Below are positions 16,333-25,913 of a DNA stretch of 64,000 nt, one piece after another. The position numbers were made by a program, and so were the translations under genes. The notes under the pieces are model-generated. The model was not told the DNA's origin, did not search any database, and was given only the letters and a program-made list of their open reading frames with translations. The DNA is from an uncultured Hungatella sp. (GTDB lineage: Bacteria > Bacillota > Clostridia > Lachnospirales > Lachnospiraceae), in NCBI GenBank assembly GCA_910579515.1, contig CAJTUV010000015.1, positions 9,453 through 73,452 on the forward strand. The letters run 5' to 3'. Position 1 is the stretch's first letter. Each line of letters starts with the position of its first letter.

Positions 16333-17868
16333 ATGAAACGTCTTCAATCAAATAAGTCTCACTCCAAGCTGAACAGCCAGCTAGACTGGTTTATCACTCT
16401 GATCCCTCTTTTCTCGATCCTGGCTCTATGTCTTCTGTTTGTGCTGTCTCCAGAACGCTCAGGAATTATCTTGTCCTCCATCCGTTTCTTTCTGGGGGAT
16501 GAATTTGGCAGCTATTATCTTCTGATTGGACTAGGCATGTTTCTATGCTCTCTTTATATTGCATTTTCCAAATACGGCTCTATTCGGCTGGGCGGTCTTT
16601 CAAAGCCCCGGTATTCCCCGTTTCAGTGGGGCTCCATGATGTTTACCGCAGGGCTGGCAGCAGATATTCTTTTCTATTCGTTATGTGAATGGATTCTCTA
16701 CGCAGGGGAAGACCGGATTATGCAGATGGGGGGCGTTCAGGAGTGGGCCTCCACCTATCCTCTGTTTCATTGGGGGCCGATTCCCTGGGGCTTCTATCTG
16801 GTTTTGGCAGCGGCTTTTGGATTTATGCTCCATGTCCGCAAGCGGGAGAAGCAGAAGTATTCAGAAGCATGTCGTCCCCTTCTGGGAAACTATGTGGATG
16901 GTTTTGCTGGAAAGTGTATTGATCTGCTCGCTGTCTTCGCCTTGTTAGCCGGAACTGCCACCACCTTTTCCCTGGCTACTCCCCTGCTCTCTATGGCTAT
17001 TAGCCAGGTATTTGGTATCCCTGAGTCTAACCTGCTCACGATCGGTCTTCTCGTTATTATCGGCATCACCTACACGGTAACTGTGTATTTTGGCATGAAG
17101 GGAATTTCCAAGCTGGCCGCCTCCTGTACCTATCTGTTTTTCGCACTTCTTTTTTATGTATTTTTCTGCGGTGGAAAAACAAGATATATTATAGAAACGG
17201 GAATTACATCCATTGGCAATCTGACCCAGAATTTTATCGCTTTGTCCACCTGGACAGACAGTCTGCGCACCACCTCGTTCCCCCAAAACTGGACTATTTT
17301 CTATTGGGCCTACTGGATGGTATGGTGTGTGGCTACTCCCTTTTTTATCGGTTCCATCAGCGAAGGCCGAACGATCCGTCAAACCATACTGGGCGGATAT
17401 TTCTGGGGATTGTCTGGGACCTTTACCTCTTTTATTATTTTGGGAAATTACGGCCTGAATCTTCAGGTCACCAATACACTGGACCTGATTTCCATGTATC
17501 AGTCTTCCAAAGACCTGTATCAAATGATTATCTCTGTGATGAAAACCCTGCCCTGGTCTCAGGCCGGCCTGGTTCTTTTAGCGGTTACCATGATTGCATT
17601 TTATTCCACCTCTTTTGACGCCCTGACTATGGTAGCCTCCACCTACTCCTACAAAGCTTTGCCTTCTGGCGCAGAGCCCCACAGAAATGTAAAACTGTTT
17701 TGGGCAGTCCTCCTTATGCTGCTCCCTATCGCCCTGATCTTTTCAGAAAACTCTATGACGAACCTGCAGACGGTTTCCATCATCGCCGCCTTTCCTGTGG
17801 GAATTATTATGTTATTGATTGTGGGAAGCTTTTTTAAGGATGCCAAGTTGTATCTGGATGAGAAATAA
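16333..17868 (+). CDS. BCCT-family transporter
   Basis: 511 residues with about twelve membrane helices. The family signature is clear: 'NWTIFYWAYWMVWCVATPFF' with the Trp-rich core that lines the substrate site, and the 'GGVQEWASTYPLFHWGPIPW' region. BCCT carriers move quaternary amines such as glycine betaine, choline or carnitine, as Na+ symporters, H+ symporters or antiporters. The short hydrophilic tails argue against an osmosensing carrier with a long C-terminal domain. AGGAGG precedes the ATG. It stands alone between its promoter (16255) and terminator (17870). Confidence 0.92.
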   Translation: MKRLQSNKSHSKLNSQLDWFITLIPLFSILALCLLFVLSPERSGIILSSIRFFLGDEFGSYYLLIGLGMFLCSLYIAFSKYGSIRLGGLSKPRYSPFQWGSMMFTAGLAADILFYSLCEWILYAGEDRIMQMGGVQEWASTYPLFHWGPIPWGFYLVLAAAFGFMLHVRKREKQKYSEACRPLLGNYVDGFAGKCIDLLAVFALLAGTATTFSLATPLLSMAISQVFGIPESNLLTIGLLVIIGITYTVTVYFGMKGISKLAASCTYLFFALLFYVFFCGGKTRYIIETGITSIGNLTQNFIALSTWTDSLRTTSFPQNWTIFYWAYWMVWCVATPFFIGSISEGRTIRQTILGGYFWGLSGTFTSFIILGNYGLNLQVTNTLDLISMYQSSKDLYQMIISVMKTLPWSQAGLVLLAVTMIAFYSTSFDALTMVASTYSYKALPSGAEPHRNVKLFWAVLLMLLPIALIFSENSMTNLQTVSIIAAFPVGIIMLLIVGSFFKDAKLYLDEK

Positions 17869-17869
17869 A

Positions 17870-17923
17870 AAATGACACAAAGAGAACATCCGCTTTACGC
17901 GTCGCTTTCTCTTTGTGTCATTT
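17870..17923. terminator. Bidirectional terminator between BCCT gene and glyA
   Basis: A perfect 16-bp inverted repeat, AAATGACACAAAGAGA (17870-17885) and its complement (17908-17923), separates the two convergent genes. Confidence 0.85.
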
Positions 17924-17932
17924 CCTATTTCA

Positions 17933-19177
17933 TCAATAAATCGGATAGCTGTCACAAATTTTTGTAACCTCTCCACGAATATAATCTGCCTTTGCCTCAA
18001 AGTCCGTGGCAGCCAGCCAGATACACTCTGCAATTTTCTCCATGTCTCCTTCCTTTAATCCCCTGGAAGTGACAGCCGGAGTACCAATGCGGACGCCAGA
18101 GGTCACAAATGGACTTCTTGGGTCATTGGGCACTGTATTCTTATTTAACGTAATGTAAACCTCATCACAACGGTTCTGCAGTTCTTTACCGGAGATATCC
18201 ATGCCCCGCAGATCCACCAGCATCAAATGGTTATCTGTTCCATCGGTCAAAAGCTTGAACCCCTGGTTTTTAAGAGCAGATGCCAATGCATTGGCATTCT
18301 TTACAATCTGTTCCTGATACGTCTTAAACTCTGGCTTCAACGCCTCTCCAAAGCAAACCGCTTTTGAGGCAATAATATGTTCTAAAGGCCCGCCCTGAGT
18401 TCCGGGGAAAATAGCCTTGTTAAAATTAAACTTATCTGCCGCTTCCTGATTCGCCAAAATCAGGCCGCCTCTAGGCCCCCTTAAAGTCTTATGCGTGGTA
18501 GTGGTCACCACATGAGCATAAGGAATTGGACTTGGATGAAGTCCTGCGGCTACTAATCCGGCAATGTGAGCCATATCCACCATCAGATAGGCTCCCACTT
18601 TATCTGCAATTTCCCTGAAACGCTTAAAGTCAATCACCCTGGCATAAGCGCTGGCTCCGGCAATAATCATTTTGGGCTTTGACTCCAGAGCAATCCGCTC
18701 CACCTGGTCATAGTCGATGAATCCGTCGTCCTCCACCCCATAAGAAACAATATGAAAATAGAGGCCCGAAAAATTCACAGGGCTTCCGTGAGTCAGATGA
18801 CCGCCATGGTCCAGATTCATGCCCATGACTGTATCCCCTGGTTTTAACATCGCCAGAAAAACCGCCATGTTAGCCTGGGCTCCAGAGTGGGGCTGTACAT
18901 TGGCATAATCGCAGCCAAACAACTTTTTTGCACGATCTATGGCAAGAGTTTCCGCCACATCGACACACTGACAGCCGCCATAATATCGCTTTCCAGAATA
19001 CCCTTCTGCGTACTTATTGGTTAAAACAGTTCCCATCGTCATCATGACCGCCTCTGACACAATGTTCTCAGAAGCGATCAGTTCCAGATTTCGTCTTTGC
19101 CTGGCAGCTTCCTGTTTGATGGCCTGGCCCACCTCTGGGTCACACTGCTCTATGAAATCCATTACCTCATTAACCAT
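17933..19177 (-). CDS. glyA: Serine hydroxymethyltransferase
   Basis: PLP enzyme interconverting serine plus tetrahydrofolate with glycine plus methylene-tetrahydrofolate, the main source of one-carbon units. 414 residues, normal length. The PLP lysine lies in 'VTTTTHKTLRGPRGG', with 'LIASENIVS' near the N-terminus and 'VQPHSGAQAN'. Its start overlaps the 3' end of the oppF gene by 8 bases, so it is the last gene of the first opp operon. That is an unusual place for glyA and could tie glycine/serine metabolism to peptide uptake, or simply reflect gene shuffling. Confidence 0.97.
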   Translation of the reverse strand: MVNEVMDFIEQCDPEVGQAIKQEAARQRRNLELIASENIVSEAVMMTMGTVLTNKYAEGYSGKRYYGGCQCVDVAETLAIDRAKKLFGCDYANVQPHSGAQANMAVFLAMLKPGDTVMGMNLDHGGHLTHGSPVNFSGLYFHIVSYGVEDDGFIDYDQVERIALESKPKMIIAGASAYARVIDFKRFREIADKVGAYLMVDMAHIAGLVAAGLHPSPIPYAHVVTTTTHKTLRGPRGGLILANQEAADKFNFNKAIFPGTQGGPLEHIIASKAVCFGEALKPEFKTYQEQIVKNANALASALKNQGFKLLTDGTDNHLMLVDLRGMDISGKELQNRCDEVYITLNKNTVPNDPRSPFVTSGVRIGTPAVTSRGLKEGDMEKIAECIWLAATDFEAKADYIRGEVTKICDSYPIY

Positions 19178-20147
19178 TACTTTCCTCTCCCTTCACCTTA
19201 TGGCAGGCCACAAAATGTCCGGGCCTTACCTCTTTTAACTCCGGCACATCCTCACGGCACTTATCGCATACCTCTGGACAGCGCGTGGAGAACGGGCAGC
19301 CCTTTGGTTTGTGTATGGGGCTTGGCACATCTCCAGAAATAATCTGGCGGCTCTTGGTAGTTTCCCTCTCAGGATCAGGAATCGGTACTGCCGAAAGCAA
19401 AGCCTTGGAATACGGATGGAGCGTATTATGATACAGCTCGTCACTGTCAGCCAGCTCCATTACGCTTCCCAAATACATAACCGCAATCCGGTCCGAGATA
19501 TACTTAACAATATTCAAATCATGGGCAATAAACAGGTAGGTAAGATTCATTTCCTTCTGAAGACGATGGAGAAGGTTAATAACCTGGGCCTGAATTGACA
19601 CGTCCAAAGCAGAGATAGGCTCGTCACACACGATAAACTCCGGCTCAATGGCAAGAGCTCTTGCGATACCGATACGCTGCCTCTGGCCGCCAGAAAACTC
19701 ATGAGGAAAACGGCTGGCATGTTCCCTGTTTAACCCCACTCTGTCCAAAAGCTTTTCCACTCGTTCCTTTCGCTTCTGGGCGTCGTACATATTGTGGATA
19801 ATCATGCCCTCCTCAATAATGGAGCCAACCGTCATTCGGGAATCCAAGGAAGCATAAGGGTCCTGAAATACAATCTGAGCTTTCTTGGCAAACTTAAAAC
19901 GGTCATTTCTCTTATTCAAATGCATTTCCTGACCGTCATAAATCAGTTTCCCCTTTGTAGGCGCGTAAATTCCCATCATTGTTCGGCCCAAGGTAGACTT
20001 ACCACATCCAGACTCTCCTACCAGGCCGAGCGTCTCTCCTCTTCGAATCGTCAGATTCACATTCTCTACCGCATGCAGGGTCCGTCCTCCACTGACTTTA
20101 AAATATTTACACAGGCCTTCTGTGCGAACTAAAATATTATCTTCCAT
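19170..20147 (-). CDS. oppF: Oligopeptide ABC importer ATPase (OppF type), system 1
   Basis: 325 residues: Walker A 'GESGCGKSTL', Q-loop 'QIVFQDPYASLD', signature 'FSGGQRQRIGIARAL', Walker B 'EFIVCDEPISALD', and the C-terminal oligopeptide-type extension with cysteines ('GCPFSTRCPEVCDKC') that can hold an Fe-S cluster in relatives. It pairs with OppD and shares one base with it (TGATG junction). Cytoplasmic motor of the importer encoded at 19170-25006. Confidence 0.93.
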   Translation of the reverse strand: MEDNILVRTEGLCKYFKVSGGRTLHAVENVNLTIRRGETLGLVGESGCGKSTLGRTMMGIYAPTKGKLIYDGQEMHLNKRNDRFKFAKKAQIVFQDPYASLDSRMTVGSIIEEGMIIHNMYDAQKRKERVEKLLDRVGLNREHASRFPHEFSGGQRQRIGIARALAIEPEFIVCDEPISALDVSIQAQVINLLHRLQKEMNLTYLFIAHDLNIVKYISDRIAVMYLGSVMELADSDELYHNTLHPYSKALLSAVPIPDPERETTKSRQIISGDVPSPIHKPKGCPFSTRCPEVCDKCREDVPELKEVRPGHFVACHKVKGEESNG

Positions 20148-21154
20148 CAGATCTCACCCCTTTCCTCTGCCGACGGGCAGTCCGGATGCAAGAGCCAGCA
20201 GTTAGCCGTATGTCCCTCTCCCAACGGAAATTCCGGCGGAAGCTCCTCCTGGCAAATCTTCATGCAGTGGCTGCATCTGGCCGCAAATCCACAGCCCTTA
20301 GGCGGTGAAAGCAAATCCGGCGGTGTTCCGGGAATAGCCGTCAGCTTCTCGTCCTTGGTCGTATCTGGAGAGGGAAGGCTTTTTAGCAGCGCCAATGTGT
20401 AAGGATGCGCTCCTCGATAGAAAATATCAGCGCAGCTTCCCGTCTCCACTACTTTTCCTGCATACATAACTGCCACTCTGTCTGCTGAACCAGCCACCAC
20501 GCCCAAGTCGTGGGTAATCAGCACAATAGCTGTGTTAAACTTCTCCTTCAATCTCTTTAAAAGGTCCATAATCTGGGCCTGAATCGTCACATCCAGAGCC
20601 GTGGTAGGCTCGTCTGCAATCAACAGCTTAGGACGACAGCTTACAGCCATGGCAATCATAGCTCTCTGACGCATACCGCCTGAAAATTCATGCGGATACT
20701 GTTTCGCCCTGTCCACTGGGTTTGGAATATTTACCAGTTCCAAACAGCGGATTGCTTCCTTCTCCGCTTCCTGTTTCGACATTTTTTTGTGAAGTTTAAT
20801 CGCCTCCACAATCTGTTTTCCTACCTGCATGGTCGGGTTCATACAGGTCATAGGGTCCTGGAAAATCATAGCCACATCCTTACCTCTTATGTCCTGCATC
20901 TCCTTGTCAGAGGCAGCGATGATGTCATGCTCCCCTAACTGAATTTTCCCCCCCATAATCTGAGCCGGAGGCATAGGGTTTAACTTCATAATCGTCTGAG
21001 CCGTCACAGATTTCCCACAGCCCGACTCTCCTACTATGGCTAAAACCTCTCCCTCGTCCACGTGAAGAGTCACGCCTCTGACAGCCTGCACTTCACCTGC
21101 ATACGTAAAAAAAGAAACCTTTAAATCTTCTATATCAAGCACTCTATTTGCCAT
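20147..21154 (-). CDS. oppD: Oligopeptide ABC importer ATPase (OppD type), system 1
   Basis: 335 residues with Walker A 'GESGCGKSVTAQ', signature 'FSGGMRQRAMIAMA', Walker B 'LLIADEPTTALD' and the C-terminal Cys cluster 'GCGFAARCSHCMKIC'. The ATG at 21154 follows AGGAGG by seven bases; an earlier in-frame start at 21187 would run into the oppC gene. Second ATPase of the same importer. Confidence 0.93.
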   Translation of the reverse strand: MANRVLDIEDLKVSFFTYAGEVQAVRGVTLHVDEGEVLAIVGESGCGKSVTAQTIMKLNPMPPAQIMGGKIQLGEHDIIAASDKEMQDIRGKDVAMIFQDPMTCMNPTMQVGKQIVEAIKLHKKMSKQEAEKEAIRCLELVNIPNPVDRAKQYPHEFSGGMRQRAMIAMAVSCRPKLLIADEPTTALDVTIQAQIMDLLKRLKEKFNTAIVLITHDLGVVAGSADRVAVMYAGKVVETGSCADIFYRGAHPYTLALLKSLPSPDTTKDEKLTAIPGTPPDLLSPPKGCGFAARCSHCMKICQEELPPEFPLGEGHTANCWLLHPDCPSAEERGEI

Positions 21155-21158
21155 TCCA

Positions 21159-22112
21159 TTACCTCCTGAGTTTTGGATCAAACGCATCCCGCAGGCCGTC
21201 GCCCAGCATGTTAAACGCCAGCATGGTCAAACTGATACAGATTGCAGGAATCATAAGCTGCATAGGATATACTCGGAAATTCTCAATACCTGCCTGAGCC
21301 AAAGAGCCCCAGGAACACATTGGAAGCCGCACTCCAAGACCAACATAGCTTAAGTATGCCTCTGAGAAAATCGCAGACGGAATGGAAAGGGTAATACGGA
21401 CAATAACCACGGACAAGGTATTCGGAAGCAGATGCTTAATAATAATACGAGAAGGCTTGGCGCCCAAAGCTTCCGCCGCTGCAATAAATTCCTGCTGTTT
21501 TAAGGCCACCACCTGGCCTCTCACCAGCCTTGCCATAGGAATCCATCCCACAAGAGAATACGCCACAATAATTGTCCCCATGCCGGGGGTAAGAATCATC
21601 ATTAAAAGAATTACGATAATCAGATAAGGAATCCCGTTGATGATTTCCAAAATTCTCATCATGATAATATCTGTAGTTCCTCCAAAGTACCCTGAGATAC
21701 CTCCATAGAGAACTCCAAGGAAAAAGTCAATGATAGCGCTGACAATAGCAATGGTCAGAGAAACCCGTCCTCCCATCCATACTCTCGAGAACAAATCTCT
21801 TCCCAGCGTGTCTGTGCCAAAAATATGGGTGTGGCCCATACCGCTGCTGTCCTGCTGGTCGCACACAGTCATCATTGGCGCATTAGTGTGGCCGTAATGC
21901 TGCTCCCGATAGTCAAAGGGACATACCATAGGAGCCACCGCAGACACCACAATCATCACAACCAACACAATTCCACAAACTAAAGCCACTTTATTCTTTA
22001 GAAGGCGGCGCATGGCATCCTGCATAAAGGTGAGGCTGGGACGGTTGATAGCCTCTCGCTCTCTGGTATTTTCTCCCACATATCCAAACCGTTCTTTTGC
22101 AATATGGTCCAT
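21159..22112 (-). CDS. oppC: Oligopeptide ABC importer permease (OppC type), system 1
   Basis: 317 residues with a cytosolic N-terminal stretch, one first helix, a large external loop containing 'HIFGTDTLGRDLFSRVW', then five further helices and the coupling EAA-like motif 'EALGAKPSRIIIKHLLPN'. This is the normal OppC/DppC layout. It lies four bases from both oppB and oppD. Confidence 0.93.
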   Translation of the reverse strand: MDHIAKERFGYVGENTREREAINRPSLTFMQDAMRRLLKNKVALVCGIVLVVMIVVSAVAPMVCPFDYREQHYGHTNAPMMTVCDQQDSSGMGHTHIFGTDTLGRDLFSRVWMGGRVSLTIAIVSAIIDFFLGVLYGGISGYFGGTTDIIMMRILEIINGIPYLIIVILLMMILTPGMGTIIVAYSLVGWIPMARLVRGQVVALKQQEFIAAAEALGAKPSRIIIKHLLPNTLSVVIVRITLSIPSAIFSEAYLSYVGLGVRLPMCSWGSLAQAGIENFRVYPMQLMIPAICISLTMLAFNMLGDGLRDAFDPKLRR

Positions 22113-22115
22113 CCT

Positions 22116-23051
22116 TTATCCCTCCAGTTTCACACGCGGATCAATCAGTCCATACAAAAGATCCACCACCAATGTACACAAAATCAACAGAGCGCCATAG
22201 AACACTGTAGTACCTGAAATCATCGTATAATCCAAGTCCTTGATACTCATTACAAAGTATTTGCCCAAACCGGGAATATTAAAAATACTTTCAATAACAA
22301 AAGTACCTGTAAGAACCGAAGCAACCGTAGGTCCAAGAATCGTAATAACCGGCATAATCGCATTTCTCACTGTATGCCGGATAATAATCATATTCTGAGA
22401 TAAGCCCTTCGCCTTGGCTGTCTTAATGTAGTCCTGATTCAGTACGTCCAGCATACTGGTACGCATAAGCCTGGAAACCGTGGCCAGAGACCCCAGCCCC
22501 AGAGCAAAAGAAGGAAGAATCGTTTTTGAAAAATCTCCCCAGCCCTGAACAGGGAACAAAGCAAATCCCAGTACTTTCCTCAGCTGAAGAGCCAGAAAAT
22601 ACTGAAACAACGCGCCCATGATAAAACTGGGAACCGACACGCCGATCATGGCAATAAACATGGACACAGAATCCCATGCGCTGCCTCTCTTCACAGCCGC
22701 CACCATACCCAGAAGCACTCCGGCAATAACCGCAAAGATCAATGCTCTGATTCCCAAATCCGCAGACACCAAAAATGCCTCAGAAATAATGTCGCGAACC
22801 GGCTTATTGTAGGTAATGGAAGTTCCCAAATCCCCACGTACACAGTTTCCCAGATAGATAAAGTACTGAACAATCACCGGTTTATCCAGCCCATACTTAG
22901 CCTTCATGTTCTCTAAAGCCGCTCCGGTCACAGTCTTATCTCCCAAAAATGGGTCGCCAGGCAGCATACGCATCATGAAAAAGGTCAGCGTAATCAGAAC
23001 AAACAGAGTCAGAACCGCATAACCCAGACGCTTCAGTGTATATCTCAGCAA
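22116..23051 (-). CDS. oppB: Oligopeptide ABC importer permease (OppB type), system 1
   Basis: 311 residues, OppB/DppB family: N-terminal 'LRYTLKRLGYAVLTLFVLI' helix, 'GDLGTSITYNKPV', the coupling motif 'KAKGLSQNMIIIRHTVRN' and 'FNIPGLGK'. Six membrane helices. It is preceded by a strong hairpin (23099-23158) that should lower its expression relative to the binding protein gene. Confidence 0.93.
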   Translation of the reverse strand: MLRYTLKRLGYAVLTLFVLITLTFFMMRMLPGDPFLGDKTVTGAALENMKAKYGLDKPVIVQYFIYLGNCVRGDLGTSITYNKPVRDIISEAFLVSADLGIRALIFAVIAGVLLGMVAAVKRGSAWDSVSMFIAMIGVSVPSFIMGALFQYFLALQLRKVLGFALFPVQGWGDFSKTILPSFALGLGSLATVSRLMRTSMLDVLNQDYIKTAKAKGLSQNMIIIRHTVRNAIMPVITILGPTVASVLTGTFVIESIFNIPGLGKYFVMSIKDLDYTMISGTTVFYGALLILCTLVVDLLYGLIDPRVKLEG

Positions 23052-23098
23052 AGTAAACCCCTCCTTCTACATTTTCATAAATCAAGCACAGATATTTC

Positions 23099-23158
23099 CA
23101 AAAAAGACTTAGAGACTGGCATATGTCCATTGTCTATGCCAATCTTCTAAGTCTTTCC
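23099..23158 (-). terminator. Attenuator/terminator between oppA and oppB, system 1
   Basis: On the minus strand AAAGACTTAGA...GATTGGCATA pairs with TATGCCAGTC...TCTAAGTCTTT, directly followed by TTTTTT. Partial read-through here would give the usual excess of binding protein over permease. Confidence 0.75.
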
Positions 23159-23194
23159 AAAATAGTGTGCCCTAAAAATTACTCAGTCATTCTC

Positions 23195-25006
23195 TTACTC
23201 ATCTAATGTGGTGTAAATCAGGTTATAAGCCTGGAATGGCAGACGCAGATAGCCGCCGCTCATCTTCTCACTTGCCACATAATCTTCATGACGCCAGTAA
23301 ATCGGTATTACTGGTAAATCTTCAGCAATCTTGTACTCACACTGGATGAAGATTTTCTCACGGGCCACAGGGTCCAGCTCTGTCTTGGTAGACTCAATCA
23401 GGGCATCATAATCCGGATTGTTATATCCTGTGTGGTTATTTCCATTGGTGCTGAGCATCAGATCCAGGTCGGTCATCGGGTCATTATAGTCAGGTCCCCA
23501 ACCGCCTACGCAGAAGTCAAACTCCAGAGCGTTACGACGTGCTCTCCACTCGGTAATAGTCAATACTTCAATCGCAATCTCAATTCCCAGATTCTGTCTT
23601 ACCTGCTCCTGAATAACCTGGGATAACAGCTCGTTCTGAGTTCCCTCGCTGGTCATCAGGCTTAACTTAATCTGGCTTGGGTCTGAGTATCCCAACTCTT
23701 CCAGAGCCTTTGCCAAGTACTCTTTTGCAGCTGCTGGATCAGCATTATCCTTATACAGCGGGCCGCCGTTGTCTGCAACTACTGCCTCGCCAAAAGTAGC
23801 TGTATTCACACCGGAAATACCTAATGACATACAAGCCGGAACTTCGTTATCATTCTTAAACACAGTGTCAATCAACTGCTTGCGGTCTAAAGCCTCACTT
23901 ACGGCATGACGCAGACTCACGCTTCTGAAATCGGAAGTATCTGTGGTGTTCATCCATGCAAAGTAGCTGTAGCCGCCAACATAAGAGCTTACATCAAATC
24001 CCTCTGCTTCAAAAGCAGCACGCTGCTCGCCGGTTACATCCATGATATCCAGCTCGCCGCCCAGGAATGCATTGTATCTTGTGTTAGTGTCACTGAACTT
24101 GATGAAATTGATTTCCTCTAAGTTTACGCTTCCAGCATTGTACCAGGATGGGTTCTTAGCCATGGAGATGCTGCTCTCTGTTACCCAAGAGGTCATGTAG
24201 AACGGTCCGTTAAATGCCAGAGTCTCTGGGCTTGTACCGTACTTGTCAGCGCCTACCTGGGTGTAGAACGGCTCATAGATAGGGCTCATAACCTCAAACT
24301 TCACATACTGCAAGAAATATGGAAGGTAGTTCTCCAGCTCAATCTCCAGTGTATAGTCGTCAACAGCCTTCATGCCTACTTGGTCCAAAGTCACTTCCTC
24401 TGTAGAAGCGCCAGATTTGTAGTCATAATACTTCTGAGCATTCTTAAATACAGTTGCGAAAGTATAATACTCAGCCGCATTGTCAGGATTCAACAGCTCA
24501 CTCCATGCGAACACGAAGTCGTTAGCTGTCACATCGCCAATCTCAGCGCCTGTGGAATCCACCCACTTAGCACCCTGACGAATATGGAAGGTCCATTTCA
24601 GTCCATCGTCAGAAGTCTCCCAGGACTCTGCAGCCGCCGGAACAATGTTATTGTTCTCATCCAGCTTCACCAGACAATCCCATCCATGACGTGCAACAGA
24701 AAACTCGTTGTTGTAAGTCATCAGAATCGGATTCATAACAGAGATGGTGGTAACCTCCGCGCTTATGCTGCCTTTCTTAGAGGTTCCGGGGTACATCCCC
24801 TTACCTGCATTTGGATTTGCAGATGATGCAGAACCAGAAGCCTGAGTCTCATCCGCAGCTGCAGTAGTCTCGCCAGAAGCATCAGATCCTGCAGTAGTTC
24901 CTGTCTGCGCCCCGGTAGTATCCTGAGTTGTGCTCTTGCCTCCGCAAGCCGCCAGCGACAACACCATTGCTGCCACCATAGTCAATGATAACATTCTTTT
25001 CTTCAA
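23195..25006 (-). CDS. oppA: Peptide-binding lipoprotein (OppA/DppA, SBP family 5), system 1
   Basis: 603 residues. Lipoprotein signal 'MVAAMVLSLAACGGK' with lipobox Cys21, a Ser/Thr/Ala-rich linker and a family-5 binding domain ('ESWETSDDGLKWTFHIRQGA', 'AVDDYTLEIEL'). The start is taken as TTG (25004-25006), because AAGGAGG lies eight bases upstream and the first ATG is too far away. It captures peptides or similar solutes at the membrane surface. The promoter is at 25168-25197, leaving a leader of about 155 bases. Confidence 0.92.
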   Translation of the reverse strand: MKKRMLSLTMVAAMVLSLAACGGKSTTQDTTGAQTGTTAGSDASGETTAAADETQASGSASSANPNAGKGMYPGTSKKGSISAEVTTISVMNPILMTYNNEFSVARHGWDCLVKLDENNNIVPAAAESWETSDDGLKWTFHIRQGAKWVDSTGAEIGDVTANDFVFAWSELLNPDNAAEYYTFATVFKNAQKYYDYKSGASTEEVTLDQVGMKAVDDYTLEIELENYLPYFLQYVKFEVMSPIYEPFYTQVGADKYGTSPETLAFNGPFYMTSWVTESSISMAKNPSWYNAGSVNLEEINFIKFSDTNTRYNAFLGGELDIMDVTGEQRAAFEAEGFDVSSYVGGYSYFAWMNTTDTSDFRSVSLRHAVSEALDRKQLIDTVFKNDNEVPACMSLGISGVNTATFGEAVVADNGGPLYKDNADPAAAKEYLAKALEELGYSDPSQIKLSLMTSEGTQNELLSQVIQEQVRQNLGIEIAIEVLTITEWRARRNALEFDFCVGGWGPDYNDPMTDLDLMLSTNGNNHTGYNNPDYDALIESTKTELDPVAREKIFIQCEYKIAEDLPVIPIYWRHEDYVASEKMSGGYLRLPFQAYNLIYTTLDE

Positions 25007-25167
25007 TCGCTTATCCTCCTTATTTATTATTAACAAATTTTGTCCGCAGTCCCAGGCATATAAATCCGCTTGTAGCCTGCGGTAAAACATGTTATAATCA
25101 TTTTTATATCTGCCCGGGCCTGTCACTGCACGGGTTTTTGTATATAAGCGTTGGAATACGCCTCTTC

Positions 25168-25197
25168 ATTATAGCACAGTTGCACAGTTGTAGACAA
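25168..25197 (-). promoter_or_regulatory. Promoter of the first opp operon
   Basis: Minus strand TTGTCT (25192-25197), 18-base spacer made largely of the tandem CAACTGTGCAACTGTG, then a perfect TATAAT (25168-25173). The tandem octamer could be a regulator site. The rest of the gap 25007-25262 is leader, with a CCCG...CGGG hairpin near 25110-25135. Confidence 0.65.
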
Positions 25198-25262
25198 GTA
25201 AAAAAAAATTAAGATTAATTTTAAATTATTGTAGGTTTTAACGAAAAATAGGAGGTTTTTTA

Positions 25263-25910
25263 ATGACAATGCCAAATCAAAGCCTTGATCTGCTTCTAAA
25301 TCAATGGTACGCAGACGTTTTCCGCTTTTCCTTTCTCTTGTCCTGTCATACAGAGGCAGCAAGAGAAATCACCTTTCAGACCTTTCTGTATGCAGGATGT
25401 GACGACCATTTTTCGGAAGATGAAAATGAAATGGCGGCAAAGCTGTTTTCCTATGCCTTTAAAACCTGCGAAGATTACTATCTGCGCCGTCTCAGGCCCC
25501 TTCCTTCCAGAAAAACGCTGGAAAGCGTCGCCGCCTTCCCTATTTCCGATGAATTGTGGGCGTTTCTAAAAAAACCTATAAAATCCAAAGCTGCATGGTT
25601 CTTCTCCTCAGTCCTTTCGTTTTCCCCAGACCAGATTGGACAAATACTCCATACCCGCCCCGCCAAAATCCAGTCCCTTTTGTCCCTGACGTCTGCCCCT
25701 TCCTCAGAGACTATTCAAAACATCGTTCCTGACTGGGAAACCACCTCCCATTTCTCCGACGATCTCTACCTGCGCTTCGAAGAGCGCAATGTAAAGCTGG
25801 AAAACAAGCTGCGATCCTTTCGCCAGTTGACAGACCAGGCCGTCGTCTGGGCAGCCCTGGGCCTTCTCCTTCTCTTCGGAGCCGCAGCCTGGTACACCCA
25901 GGGGCTTTAG
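25263..25910 (+). CDS. Sigma-70-region-2-like protein with C-terminal membrane anchor
   Basis: 215 residues. Residues about 9-45 ('LLLNQWYADVFRFSFLLSCH' then 'TEAAREITFQTFLYAG') look like region 2 of ECF sigma factors, where 'D.EDa.QeTFlra' is usual. The middle part could hold a degenerate region 4 ('SFSPDQIGQILHTRPAKIQS'). A single membrane helix lies at about 193-212 ('AVVWAALGLLLLFGAAAWY'), which ordinary ECF factors lack. AGGAGG is upstream of ATG 25263. It diverges from oppA and converges on recJ. It may be a membrane-held sigma-like regulator or a fused sigma/anti-sigma remnant; the assignment is tentative. Confidence 0.65.
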   Translation: MTMPNQSLDLLLNQWYADVFRFSFLLSCHTEAAREITFQTFLYAGCDDHFSEDENEMAAKLFSYAFKTCEDYYLRRLRPLPSRKTLESVAAFPISDELWAFLKKPIKSKAAWFFSSVLSFSPDQIGQILHTRPAKIQSLLSLTSAPSSETIQNIVPDWETTSHFSDDLYLRFEERNVKLENKLRSFRQLTDQAVVWAALGLLLLFGAAAWYTQGL

Positions 25911-25913
25911 TTT

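Noticed and set aside
25110..25140. Plus-strand terminator CCCG...CGGG-TTTTT
   Set aside because: There is no plus-strand gene upstream for it to terminate. It lies in the leader of the first opp operon and is more likely incidental or a leader structure.
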